From WLMZ01 sp043753895 (lineage in GTDB: Bacteria > Actinomycetota > Acidimicrobiia > Acidimicrobiales > Ilumatobacteraceae): DNA of 64,000 nt. The first letter of the stretch is position 1. The number at the start of each line of letters is the position of its first letter. The stretch covers positions 81,690 through 145,689 of the forward strand of contig JAYUWK010000027.1 in assembly GCA_043753895.1 (NCBI GenBank). Reading direction: 5' to 3'. Position numbers and translations under genes: made by a program. The notes under the pieces were generated by a model. It was not told where the DNA came from and searched no databases. It was given only the letters and a program-made list of their open reading frames with translations. Below are positions 26,538 through 35,363 of the stretch, in pieces.

Positions 26538-27649
26538 GACGGCTGGTGCTGTGGTTCGTGCTCGGGCTGATACCCGGCCTGCAGATCGGGTTGCTGGCCG
26601 GCGTCGGCGCCGGGCTGCCCCGATGCGTCATCCTGGTGCCTACGCAAAGCGCGCCATCCGAGCAGACCGAAGAGCAGCGCAAGGAGAGCGAGCAACAGCG
26701 CAAGCGGCGGAGCGAATGTGAGATCCTTGCCACTCGACGCCTTCGCTGTGCCGACATCGCCGCCAGACGTAGGTGTGACCGTGATCGTTGTAAATGCAAC
26801 AAAGAGTGCGGGAACGTCTTTGACCTCGACAGTGACGGCGACCTTGCCGCCCGGGAGTAGTTCGGGAATATCGGGAAGCTTCACCGATCGCAACGCGAGG
26901 CCGAACAGGCCCGTGATCTTGCCTGCCGCCTTGCCGCTCATGCGCACGTTGCCACGGTTCTCGACCCGGTAGGTCACTGTGGCCGAACCGCTGAGCGGGT
27001 TGAGCGCTTGGTGGTAATCGGTCACGACATCGGCGACTGCAAGCTCGGGTGTTAGCGGCCCGTTGACGCGGATGTACATGCGGGTGCCGGTGCGTCGGTC
27101 GAGATTCACCACGGGGCCGGACGAGTTGTTACTCGGACTTTGGTTTGACGCAACCACCGCGCCCGGGTGATCGCCGGAAGTCGTGCCAGCTGGGATCTTG
27201 ATGGTGATGGGGATCGTGACCTGTTTACCGGGCGGAAGCACAACCTTTTCTTGGCTCACCGTGACCCACGACCCTGCGCCGGTCGGCACCTGGTCGCCCG
27301 GGAGGAGATCGAACTGACCGTCTTTGTTGTTGAACGCATCCGTTGCGTAGACCCGAAAGATCATCTGAACGTTGCCATAGTTGTACAACGTGACCGCATC
27401 CTGGATCACGGCACCGGGCTCGGTGACATATGCGAGTTCTGGGCGGTTGCCGGCTTGCGCGGGATCCAGCGAGCCGGCGGGCGACAGAGCCCAACTCTCG
27501 ACGATTTCCTGTTGCGCTGGGTCACTGGTAACCGGCGCGGGCGTTGGAGGCGGCACGGTAGCAGCGGCGCCGGGTGCGTGAATGGCGAACGCGACAGAGG
27601 CCACCAGCATTGTGGTGGCCCACTGAGCGAAACGTCGCTGGGTGTTCAT
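26534..27649 (-). CDS. DUF916/WxL-interacting-type surface protein
   Basis: 371 residues from ATG 27649 with a signal peptide. The first folded part (about 50-180) resembles the DUF916 / WxL protein peptidoglycan-binding domain: SWALSPAGS, VTLYNYGNVQMIFRVYATDAF, VSQEKVVLPPGKQVTIPITIKIP and SGDHPGAVVAS. A second Ig-like domain has YRVENRGNVRMSG. A membrane helix (FAPPLALLLALLALLFGLLGW) and a Gln/His-rich cytoplasmic tail follow. In Firmicutes such proteins hold WxL proteins at the wall. Here it follows a WxL-like gene directly, which supports the same role. Confidence 0.75.
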   Translation of the reverse strand: MNTQRRFAQWATTMLVASVAFAIHAPGAAATVPPPTPAPVTSDPAQQEIVESWALSPAGSLDPAQAGNRPELAYVTEPGAVIQDAVTLYNYGNVQMIFRVYATDAFNNKDGQFDLLPGDQVPTGAGSWVTVSQEKVVLPPGKQVTIPITIKIPAGTTSGDHPGAVVASNQSPSNNSSGPVVNLDRRTGTRMYIRVNGPLTPELAVADVVTDYHQALNPLSGSATVTYRVENRGNVRMSGKAAGKITGLFGLALRSVKLPDIPELLPGGKVAVTVEVKDVPALFVAFTTITVTPTSGGDVGTAKASSGKDLTFAPPLALLLALLALLFGLLGWRALRRHQDDASGQPGADAGQQPDLQAGYQPEHEPQHQPS

Positions 27650-27756
27650 AGGAAAAATCGTAGCTTTCGGATCAGGAACGCCGCTGGCGGTATGAGACAG
27701 CCGAGGCCATCCCATAACGCCAATCACGGTGTTCGTTGTTGTGTACTACTACCGAA

Positions 27757-29583
27757 TCAGACAGCGCTGAACGTCAGCGTTGCGCTGTAGAGACCGTTCA
27801 CCGCAGTGATCGGGATCAACAGTCGAAGGCGGGCATCGAGCGTAGCGATACCAAGACCCTTGGTCGACGCGGCCGAAGCCATCGCCGTGGTCGTCTTGAG
27901 CCCGGTTGCATTGTTCGGCGGCACCATGCCCGTCACCGTGACGGTCTGGTTGTAGAGGCCGCCGATCGAGGCACCCGATTTGCCGGTCAGGACAGGGGTC
28001 CAGCCGAGGAAGTTGCCGCTGAACGATGCGCCACCGCTCTTGGCGAAATCGCTGACGATGCCGCTGACCGCCCAACCTGGATCGGTGTCACGGGTGTCCA
28101 CGACAGTCACCTGATTGATGAAGCCGGTTGCGGCAAAGTAATCACCGGCATAGGTGCCCGTGGTGACAAGTTTGCCGATGCCAAGGTTGATACCGCAACG
28201 GGTCGGGTAGTTGGCATTCGACAAACCGTTACTATCCACCGGGTACGGGTACTGCCCGAATAGGCTGTCCCCTACGCTTCCAATGTTCGGGAACGTGGGA
28301 GCAGTACCGACCTGGTTCGCCGAAGCGGGCAGAATGGGTAGCACACCGAACGCACCGAAGGTGTCGGGCTCGAAAGGCAACGCACCGTTGACGCCGCAGC
28401 GCTGCGTGATCACGAGTTGACCGGCGGGGCGGGTCACGGTGATGTCCTGGTACAGCAGGGTTGGCGGGTTGGCCGTGCCACTGGTTGACACTGTCACCGC
28501 CGAGTACGGCACGGTGTAACGAGGGGTCACAGCGAAGCTATAGCTCACACCAGCGGTGGGGATGACTACGTCATAACCCGTGAGGCTGTAGTTGCCGTTC
28601 GGGGCATTGAACGGGCCCACAGCGGGGCTACCGGTGACGACGATGTCGTAGCCAGCAGGCGCATGGGCACCAATGTCCGTGGGGTTCGTCCACTTCAACG
28701 TGACGAGGTTGACGCCGGCAACTGCCGACAGGCCCGTGACGCCGAGATAGGGAACCGGCGTCGGCGTACCGTTCACCGTGTTCGAGAACGGACTGGTGCC
28801 GACGGTGTTGGTCGCAGTGAGCTTCACTGCGTACTGAATACCGTTTGCGAGACCCGTCAGGCGGAACGTGGTTGCACCGGCCGGCCGGCTGAGCGTCACG
28901 ACGGGGTGCATCGGGAAGTCAGCAGGCGTGGCGGTGACATCGAAACCGGAGACTGCGGGTGCAGCGGTGGCAGCCGTGAAGGTTCCGTCCAGAGTGCCGT
29001 CGTCAGCCGCGAGGCTGGCGCCGAGAACTGGTGCATCAGGTGCCCAACCGTAGGTCCACGCCGAGGTAGCGAGGTTGGTGATCGTGATCGGCGTCTCCCA
29101 ATACTTGCCGGCATCGAGCGCACCGGCTTGGGTGCATGCGAAACCGATCTTGTATTGACCCACGGGGATCGTTCCGGCCAAAGCATGGAACGACATCGTC
29201 GGGATGCCCGAGATCAAGCCGAGAGGGCTTGCCGACGGGCTCTTGTTGATGACGGGGTTGTCAATACTGCTAAAGAGCGGGCTAACGAACGCTGCGCCCT
29301 GAGGATTCGGACCGCTTGCGTAGGTGAGTGTCGACGCATCGACGGCCCGATCCACGAAGAAGGTTTGCCAGAGATAGACGGGTACACCGCTGCCGCTGCC
29401 GGTGCAGGACCCACCGCTCGGAGGCAGGATCGTGAAGTTGGTGCTCGACGTACCCGATGATGGCACGGGCAACTGGTTGGCGGCCAGTGGTGGTCCCGCA
29501 AAGGCACTGGTCGAGGTCAGGCCAACTGCGGCAACGGCGAAGGCCGTAGCGACAGCTGCAAACCTGCTGAGTTTGGTATGCAT
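27757..29583 (-). CDS. Secreted protein: two-Cys domain, Fn3-like region, WxL-like C terminus
   Basis: 608 residues from ATG 29583. A signal peptide ends near AFAG. The two-Cys domain (about 35-170) has GGSCTGS, YLWQTFFVDRAVD, NKSPSASPLGLISGIP and GQYKIGFACT. One or two Fn3/Ig-like repeats follow (about 175-390). The C-terminal ~190 residues have VVDTRDTDPGWAVSGIVSDF, FLGWTPVL and an Ala-rich last third ending in YSATLTFSAV, the layout of WxL domains. No membrane anchor or LPxTG is present, so it likely binds through the DUF916 partner 107 bases downstream. Confidence 0.7.
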   Translation of the reverse strand: MHTKLSRFAAVATAFAVAAVGLTSTSAFAGPPLAANQLPVPSSGTSSTNFTILPPSGGSCTGSGSGVPVYLWQTFFVDRAVDASTLTYASGPNPQGAAFVSPLFSSIDNPVINKSPSASPLGLISGIPTMSFHALAGTIPVGQYKIGFACTQAGALDAGKYWETPITITNLATSAWTYGWAPDAPVLGASLAADDGTLDGTFTAATAAPAVSGFDVTATPADFPMHPVVTLSRPAGATTFRLTGLANGIQYAVKLTATNTVGTSPFSNTVNGTPTPVPYLGVTGLSAVAGVNLVTLKWTNPTDIGAHAPAGYDIVVTGSPAVGPFNAPNGNYSLTGYDVVIPTAGVSYSFAVTPRYTVPYSAVTVSTSGTANPPTLLYQDITVTRPAGQLVITQRCGVNGALPFEPDTFGAFGVLPILPASANQVGTAPTFPNIGSVGDSLFGQYPYPVDSNGLSNANYPTRCGINLGIGKLVTTGTYAGDYFAATGFINQVTVVDTRDTDPGWAVSGIVSDFAKSGGASFSGNFLGWTPVLTGKSGASIGGLYNQTVTVTGMVPPNNATGLKTTTAMASAASTKGLGIATLDARLRLLIPITAVNGLYSATLTFSAV

Positions 29584-29648
29584 TGTGTAATGGTTCCTTT
29601 CAGGAGCTGAATGACGGGTTGACTGGTGAATGAAGTTGCGACTCGGGA

Positions 29649-30890
29649 TCACCCGGTTGCGCCAGTGGTCCATGCGCCCTTGAGCGCCGTCGAGCCGCAC
29701 GAGGCGACCGGCAGGAAGCCGAAGGCCTGGATGGTGCCGGTCTCGAGGCAGATCTTGGCGTCATTGGCAGTGTTGGTGGTGCTGACGAACAGGCTCTTGA
29801 TCTGCGCGTTCCCCGCGCCGGTTGCGACGGTGTTGGGGATCACGACGTACACGTTGCGACCGAAGATGCTCGATGCGTAGAACGTGCTCGAGGGAACCAG
29901 GGTCGGCGCGGTGCCAGACACGGGCGAACCGAGGGGCACGCCGCTGCCGTTGTCGCTGATGGTGCCGATGCCGACGCCGGATGGCGGAGGATTGGCGGCC
30001 TTGCCGTTGGAGCGAGCAACGAACGACGCAGCGGAGAAGCCGATGACGACCTGATCGTTTGACTTGCCGACGACCGCAGCGAGCGCATCGCCGCGGGCCT
30101 TGAGGGCGGTGCCGTCATTCTCTTCCGAGCGACCGAGCAGTGCGTTGCATTCAGCGGTGGCGGCGGTTTCAATGGCCGACGACGTGCCGCTGCCGACGAA
30201 GTCGCCGATACCCATTGCGGTCTTCACCCAGAATGAGTGAGTACCCGATGACTCCTGCATGCCACAGGGAACGATGCGCACGCCGAGGATGGTCTGCGGG
30301 CCGCTGTTGAACAACTGCTGCAGCTGCTGTCGGGTCAGGCTGGTGACGGGGCTGCCGGCGGCACGGTAGTAGGCAAAGCTCACGGCGTCGCGACCGAACG
30401 GGATGTAGGTCTGGTTGGTTGAGGTGTCACCCGACGACGGACCGCTCGATGAGCGGGCGAAGTCAAGCTGGCCGGAGATGTCTACGGCCGAGGCACAGAT
30501 GCCGTTGGTGCCGCCAGTCCAGCCGGCGGTGGACAAACCACTCGCGGCGTAGAGGGCCTTACGACCGGCACCCGAACCAACGGGCCGGGTGAAGGTTGGG
30601 CCGTTGAGCTTGGCGGTGATGCAGTTGTCGGCAACGCCAGCGGGAATCGTGGCGTCGAACGAGATGATCTGCTGACCGGAGGTGCTCTTGATCGGGGTGT
30701 ACGCGGTGGCGAATGAAGAACCGGACAAAGCGTTCATCACGTCCTGCACGGTGTCGGAGCCCACGCCGACGAACGCGTTGTACTGCGCAGGGTCGGCCTT
30801 GGCATTCCCACCGGGGAGGGTGGCTGCGCCCAAGGTGGCGGTGAGTGCGACGGCGAGTGCCATTCGCTTCTTCGTGGTTGCTGTCAACAT
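29649..30890 (-). CDS. Secreted PstS-like substrate-binding protein
   Basis: 413 residues. Signal peptide (1-32, ending ...GNAKA) without a lipobox Cys. The start of the mature part, VGVGSDTVQDVMNALSG, and later VDISGQLDFARSSSG, DAVSFAYYRA and SLTRQQLQQLFNSGPQ follow the PBP type 2 / PstS pattern. Four or more Cys may form disulfides. No membrane anchor is seen, so it is probably released or held by partner proteins. It opens the shorter surface operon, behind the PHO-box-like array at 31023-31055. Confidence 0.75.
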   Translation of the reverse strand: MLTATTKKRMALAVALTATLGAATLPGGNAKADPAQYNAFVGVGSDTVQDVMNALSGSSFATAYTPIKSTSGQQIISFDATIPAGVADNCITAKLNGPTFTRPVGSGAGRKALYAASGLSTAGWTGGTNGICASAVDISGQLDFARSSSGPSSGDTSTNQTYIPFGRDAVSFAYYRAAGSPVTSLTRQQLQQLFNSGPQTILGVRIVPCGMQESSGTHSFWVKTAMGIGDFVGSGTSSAIETAATAECNALLGRSEENDGTALKARGDALAAVVGKSNDQVVIGFSAASFVARSNGKAANPPPSGVGIGTISDNGSGVPLGSPVSGTAPTLVPSSTFYASSIFGRNVYVVIPNTVATGAGNAQIKSLFVSTTNTANDAKICLETGTIQAFGFLPVASCGSTALKGAWTTGATG

Positions 30891-31022
30891 GGTGATGTTG
30901 CGGTCCCTTCGGGTGATGGAGCGCCCGGAGTTCTCCGGGCACAGGAATCATGACGGGTCAACATGGCGTCGGATTGGCCCTCAGATGAACGGTGGGTGTT
31001 TCAATCAAGGGTTCATCAAGCA

Positions 31023-31055
31023 GACACCTTGAGGCCACCTTGCGGCCACCCTGTA
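31023..31055. promoter_or_regulatory. PHO-box-like array between the two surface operons
   Basis: Three contiguous 11-bp units with a shared ACC core: GACACCTTGAG, GCCACCTTGCG and GCCACCCTGTA. Spacing is exact. The units read CACC on the plus strand, opposite to the pstS array. The site is 133-165 bases before the 29649-30890 gene, in a 224-bp gap with no other gene. Confidence 0.5.
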
Positions 31056-31114
31056 GGGAACAAAGTGGTGCGACTTCTCACGCCCGAAACAATGACCGCA
31101 AGCAGGTCGAAGGC

Positions 31115-32605
31115 TCAGCCGAAACGGCCGGTGACGTAGTCGTTCGTGCGCGAATCCTGCGGCGAACCGAACATCGCGTCGGTGGGTCCGTGCTCGACGA
31201 TCACACCGGGAGTTCCCTGCTCAGCAAGGAAAAATGCGCAACGATTCGAGACACGCGCGGCCTGCTGCATGTTGTGGGTCACGATCACAATCGTCACCTC
31301 CGACACGAGCTCCATCACGGTCTCTTCGATGCGTCGCGTCGAGGTGGGATCGAGTGCCGAACATGGCTCGTCCATCAGCAGCACGCGCGGACGAATCGCA
31401 AGCGCGCGGGCAATGCACAACCGCTGTTGCTGGCCGCCGGACAGGCCGCCACCGGGCTCGCGTAAACGATCGCGCACCTCGAGCCACAGGCCTGCCTTGG
31501 TAAGGCACGACTCGACGGTTTCGTCCTTCATTTGATCGCTGGCCTTGAGGCCGGTGAGGCGAAAACTGGCCAACACGTTGTCGTAGATCGACATCGCCGG
31601 AAATGGGTTCGGCTTCTGGAACACCATGCCGATTTCGCGACGTGCGTCGGTGAGTTTGCGGTTCGGGTCGTAAATGTCGTGACCATCGAGCAACACCTCG
31701 CCGGCCAGCGATGCCGACGGGATCATCTCGTGCATGCGGTTGAGGATGCGTAGGAAGGTCGACTTGCCGCAGCCTGATGGGCCAATGAGTGCGGTGACCT
31801 CGCCGGCAGCCATGTCGAGCGACACCCGGTCGAGCACCTGGTGCGTGCCGAACCATGCCGAGATGTCGCGAGCATCGATACCGGTCAGGGTGGGGGGCGG
31901 CGAGAGCGGCGTTGTATCCGACGAAGCCTGACTCCGTTCGCGCATGCGGAAACGGTGCCTGGCGGTCACTCCACCGGCGACAACCGTCGCGGCACCAACC
32001 TCGGTGATGACGTCGGGCTCGGCGTCACCGGCAAATGGAGCCTCGAGCAAATCGGTCGACTCGAGCGTTGCCGGCTGCGGTGCGGGCACGATCATCGGCA
32101 CCAGCGCGGCTGGGGCACCTGCAGTGACCGTCGCGGGCAGCACCGGAACCACAGGGACCACGGTGGAGACAGGCCCGGGCGTGCTCGGTTCCACACCTTG
32201 TTGATGACGAACGGCAACGCCGGGCAACGTAGCCAAGGTCCATCGAAATTGTTCGACATTTGCGGCCGGGATCATCACACCGAAGTCGGAGATACCGGGC
32301 ACGACGAAGATCGTCCACGGTTCGTCGGCCCCATGAATCACCGCTTCGAGATCGGCAACGAGCCACTCCCACGCGAAGTCGCCGTCGGCGGCGACGATGC
32401 GCGCATCGGTGACCGTGACGGTGGCAGCGTGCAGTTCCATCACCATCGTGTCGGCACCGAGTGCGTCACCGCGCACGAGCTGCACCACAGATGCCCCGGG
32501 TACAGCGATGAGTTCCTTAATCGGGGTCGAACCGCTCGCGCGCGGGGCGCTCCATGACGGTTCCATCGATTCGAATGTCACAGCGGTTGGCTCCTCGTCG
32601 TTCAC
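31115..32605 (-). CDS. pstB: PstB-type ATPase with a novel ~235-residue N-terminal extension
   Basis: 496 residues. The C-terminal ~255 form a complete PstB: GPSGCGKST, MVFQKPNPFPAMSIYDN, LSGGQQQRLCIARALA, VLLMDEPCSALDPTS and IVTHNMQQAARVSN. Ahead of it, residues about 30-135 form a compact beta-rich domain (VTVTDARIVAADGDFAWEWLVADLEAV, then VPGISDFGVMIPAANVEQFRWTL) reminiscent of bacterial PH-like domains. A Pro/Val-rich linker (about 140-230) joins the two. Ordinary PstB is 250-290 residues. It ends the 11-gene operon and would power PstC-PstA encoded at 39.8-42.3 kb. Confidence 0.85.
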   Translation of the reverse strand: MNDEEPTAVTFESMEPSWSAPRASGSTPIKELIAVPGASVVQLVRGDALGADTMVMELHAATVTVTDARIVAADGDFAWEWLVADLEAVIHGADEPWTIFVVPGISDFGVMIPAANVEQFRWTLATLPGVAVRHQQGVEPSTPGPVSTVVPVVPVLPATVTAGAPAALVPMIVPAPQPATLESTDLLEAPFAGDAEPDVITEVGAATVVAGGVTARHRFRMRERSQASSDTTPLSPPPTLTGIDARDISAWFGTHQVLDRVSLDMAAGEVTALIGPSGCGKSTFLRILNRMHEMIPSASLAGEVLLDGHDIYDPNRKLTDARREIGMVFQKPNPFPAMSIYDNVLASFRLTGLKASDQMKDETVESCLTKAGLWLEVRDRLREPGGGLSGGQQQRLCIARALAIRPRVLLMDEPCSALDPTSTRRIEETVMELVSEVTIVIVTHNMQQAARVSNRCAFFLAEQGTPGVIVEHGPTDAMFGSPQDSRTNDYVTGRFG

Positions 32606-32629
32606 TTCAACACCTTCATGTCAACGCCT

Positions 32630-33589
32630 TCACAACAGATTCGGTAGCAGGCGGGCGAGCTCGCCCGAGGCCGACAGACCAATGAGCATCAGCGGCGGCA
32701 GGAACACGACCCACGCCTGCGCGCGACCCCAACGGTGCCAAGCCCACACCACGCCGATCGACAAACCGATCATTGCCTGCAACCAGAGCGCAAGCGCCCA
32801 CAACGTGCTCGAGTCGCCTGCCATGACCCGTTCGTTCGCTGGTAGTCCGGCTGCACTGATTGCCCGGGCTGGTCCCACGGCAGCGGTGTCGTTGAGTTCC
32901 GCATCGACGCGGACCACACCATCGGGAAGAAACGCCGTGCCGGCCGCAGTGACCAGATTCAGCCGTCCCTTGCCCGCGCCAAGCGGCGCGGGTGCGGGCT
33001 GGCCTTCGTAGCGCACCCCGATAACGGTGAACGAGAACTTGCCCTGACCGGTCGTCACAGTGATAGCAGCACCCTTGGCCAACTCGGAGATTTGCGAGAA
33101 CGGGCCACCGAATGCAGCACGACGACCGAACACCACGCTGGTTCCGATCTGGCCGGGCAGCGGCGTGTCACGGCGATGTCCGGGTCCGTCGAACAACACG
33201 CTCGACGTGGTGCCTTCACCGACCACCTGTTTGACACCGATCGACGGAATCTCCAAGTACGCCACCGGCGTGCCGAGGCTCAGCGCGCGTCCGTTCTGGT
33301 CGGCGGGACCAATCGGCGCGGTGCCGTTGGCAAGCTTGGCCCGAAAGGCGTCGAATGCTCGACCCTGCGAGGCGGAATGCTGTAACGCGCTGACGACCAC
33401 AAGTTGCGCGAACAAGGTGAACGTCAACACGAAGACCAACACCAATGCGGCACGCACCAGTTGCATTCGCGGGCTCAACGGAGGTAAGTCACCCTTCGCC
33501 ACCACCGGCTTGTCGACGCGCGACCTCCCGAACCGACGCCGAGTGGGCGCCGATTCAGACGATCGCAGAGTCAGAGTGGTGGAGGCCAT
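32630..33589 (-). CDS. Sortase-fold membrane protein lacking catalytic His and Cys (pseudosortase)
   Basis: 319 residues from ATG 33589, 8 bases after the LPGTG gene. The N-terminal cytoplasmic part is followed by a membrane helix (about 45-66). The sortase-like domain (about 105-235) has LEIPSIGVKQVVGEG, the class E-like FDGPGHRRDTPLPGQIGTSVVFGRRAAFGGPF and GRLNLVTAAG. In active sortases the last two read AGHR and TLVTC: here the His is Arg156 and the Cys is Ala215. Arg227 could match the active-site Arg. Two more helices end the protein (about 263-309). It may bind sorting signals without cutting them. Confidence 0.7.
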   Translation of the reverse strand: MASTTLTLRSSESAPTRRRFGRSRVDKPVVAKGDLPPLSPRMQLVRAALVLVFVLTFTLFAQLVVVSALQHSASQGRAFDAFRAKLANGTAPIGPADQNGRALSLGTPVAYLEIPSIGVKQVVGEGTTSSVLFDGPGHRRDTPLPGQIGTSVVFGRRAAFGGPFSQISELAKGAAITVTTGQGKFSFTVIGVRYEGQPAPAPLGAGKGRLNLVTAAGTAFLPDGVVRVDAELNDTAAVGPARAISAAGLPANERVMAGDSSTLWALALWLQAMIGLSIGVVWAWHRWGRAQAWVVFLPPLMLIGLSASGELARLLPNLL

Positions 33590-33597
33590 CGGCTGAG

Positions 33598-34545
33598 CTA
33601 GAGCACCTTGATCGATCGGCCAAGCAGTAGCGCCATCCGACCGAAGACAATCGCCAACAGCGCCCAGACCCACAGCGACATCGACTCCGAGCCGGTGCCT
33701 GGCAGCGTGCTGAATTTCACCGTTGTGGTCGTGACAGAGCCCGAGCCCAACAGCGTTGTCGTCGTGCCACCGCCTCCCGCCAGTGTCGTCGTGGCGGCTC
33801 CGGACTTGACAGTGGTCGTGGTCGCACCGCCGCCCGCAGTGGTTGTTGCACCGGCAGCCGTGGTTGTCGTGGCCCCGGCCGCCGAGGTGGTCGTGGCTTG
33901 CCCGACCGTGGTGGTGGTCGACACCGAACCGCCTATAGACCAGGTGAAGCCAGCGGGCGAATCTCCTGCGGCCGTCGTAACGGTGATGGTCGTCGACCAG
34001 AACTTCACCGTGGCGCCGGCAGTGGTGCAGGCAAAGCCGACCTTGTAGTCGCCCGCGGGCACCATGCCGGGCGTGAACGCTCCGAAGGACATCGTTGGAA
34101 TGCCGGAGATCAATCCGAGCGGACTCGCTGAAGGGTTCTTGTTGTTGATCGGGTTGCCAACGCTGTCGTACATCGGTCCCACGAAGGCGGACCCCACCGA
34201 ATTTGGGCCGGTCGCGAATGTCAGCGCAGCAGGGTCGACCGACGAAGCAACCATGAACGTCTGCCAACGGTACGGGGTCGTGCCCGTGGCGCTACCCGGA
34301 CACGAGGCGCCGGAGGGCGGCGCCATCGCAAAGATGGTTGCACTCGCGCCACTCGTGAGCGGCGCGCCGGGCACGGTGGACCCTGGGGGCGTGACGAGTA
34401 TCACGGCACCTGCGTTCTCGGCAACAGCGGAAACCGACTTGTGTCCGGCTGCCAGAGTGAACACCAGCATCGCTACGGACAACAGCGTGCCGGCACGGGC
34501 GATGTCACGCGCGACGTGGCGACGTGAAGTGGTCAGGTGGATCAT
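33598..34545 (-). CDS. Secreted two-Cys-domain protein with LPGTG sorting signal
   Basis: 315 residues. A signal peptide (about 1-40) is followed by the two-Cys domain (about 60-190): SCPG with Cys82, YRWQTFMVASSVD, NPSASPLGLISGIP and GDYKVGFACT with Cys172. A long Thr/Ala/Gly-rich stalk (210-278) leads to LPGTG (281-285), a membrane helix and RSIKVL. This is a textbook LPxTG anchor, yet the adjacent sortase-like protein lacks catalytic residues. A true sortase may lie elsewhere. It overlaps the preceding gene by 4 bases. Confidence 0.8.
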   Translation of the reverse strand: MIHLTTSRRHVARDIARAGTLLSVAMLVFTLAAGHKSVSAVAENAGAVILVTPPGSTVPGAPLTSGASATIFAMAPPSGASCPGSATGTTPYRWQTFMVASSVDPAALTFATGPNSVGSAFVGPMYDSVGNPINNKNPSASPLGLISGIPTMSFGAFTPGMVPAGDYKVGFACTTAGATVKFWSTTITVTTAAGDSPAGFTWSIGGSVSTTTTVGQATTTSAAGATTTTAAGATTTAGGGATTTTVKSGAATTTLAGGGGTTTTLLGSGSVTTTTVKFSTLPGTGSESMSLWVWALLAIVFGRMALLLGRSIKVL

Positions 34546-35363
34546 TGCGACTCCTTGGAGAGTGTCGTGTTGGAGGGTTTCGTGTTAGATCTGATTGGTG
34601 GTGACGATGCGGACCGGCGATTGCGGCGAACCCACAGCAAGCCGCCGACTACCGCAATGGCAAGCCCACCGAAGACCAACGGTGTGACCCAACCCGCTTC
34701 GTTGTTGTCGGACGCGAAAACATCGTTCGAAATCGTCGTGAGCCGCCAGGTAAACGTGTCCTTGGTGCCTGTCGCCGGCTCGGTCAGTGCGACTTCGGTG
34801 TGCCAGTAGACGGCTGTCTTGCCGAAGTACGTACACGCGATGCCGATGCGATAGGTACCCGTGGGAATTCGCTCGCCTGCTACGGCCGCGAAGCTGAACG
34901 CAGGCAGCGCGGGAATGATTCCCGGGCTACCGACCGCCTCATTGCGACGAGTGAGTTGATGCACGAAAGGTCGCGTGTCGTCGCGGAACAGCGCGTATCG
35001 TCCGTCGCCGCTCGGCTCGGGACCAATCGCGCCGTATTGGATCACCATCGGGTCATCGGCGATCGGGATCAGAAAGCTCTGCACGCGCCACTGGTCATTG
35101 GCACTGTCGCCCGGGCAACTGGCACCATCGGGCAACCGCAGTGTGAAAAGCGTCGAATCGTTGCCGTGGGTGACCGACTCCGTGCGAATCACGGAGTCGG
35201 TCACGATCACCGCTCCGCCGTCGACGGGCGCGTCGACAGTTGCCAGCGCTGTGGGCGCTGCAACGGAGCCGCCGGCGGCGGCGGCGAGCGCGAACATCGC
35301 CATGGCACGACGACCGAAAACCCGCGAAGACTGCCACCGAGCGCGAGACGTGTCACGACTCAT
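34542..35363 (-). CDS. Secreted two-Cys-domain protein, membrane-anchored
   Basis: 273 residues from ATG 35363, which overlaps the upstream stop by 11 bases; an ATG at 35390 is in frame. A signal peptide is followed by a divergent two-Cys domain (GASCPGD, WRVQSFLIPIAD, IIPALPAFSFAAVAGERIPTGTYRIGIACT), then a membrane helix (about 222-244, PLVFGGLAIAVVGGLLWV) and a basic Ser/Thr-rich tail. It is the paralogue of the LPGTG protein beside it, but anchored by a helix. Confidence 0.75.
   Translation of the reverse strand: MSRDTSRARWQSSRVFGRRAMAMFALAAAAGGSVAAPTALATVDAPVDGGAVIVTDSVIRTESVTHGNDSTLFTLRLPDGASCPGDSANDQWRVQSFLIPIADDPMVIQYGAIGPEPSGDGRYALFRDDTRPFVHQLTRRNEAVGSPGIIPALPAFSFAAVAGERIPTGTYRIGIACTYFGKTAVYWHTEVALTEPATGTKDTFTWRLTTISNDVFASDNNEAGWVTPLVFGGLAIAVVGGLLWVRRNRRSASSPPIRSNTKPSNTTLSKESQ

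Noticed and set aside
32630..34267. 545-codon reading for the sortase-like gene
   Set aside because: The upstream 226 codons overlap the LPGTG protein out of frame; ATG 33589 sits 8 bases after that gene's stop.
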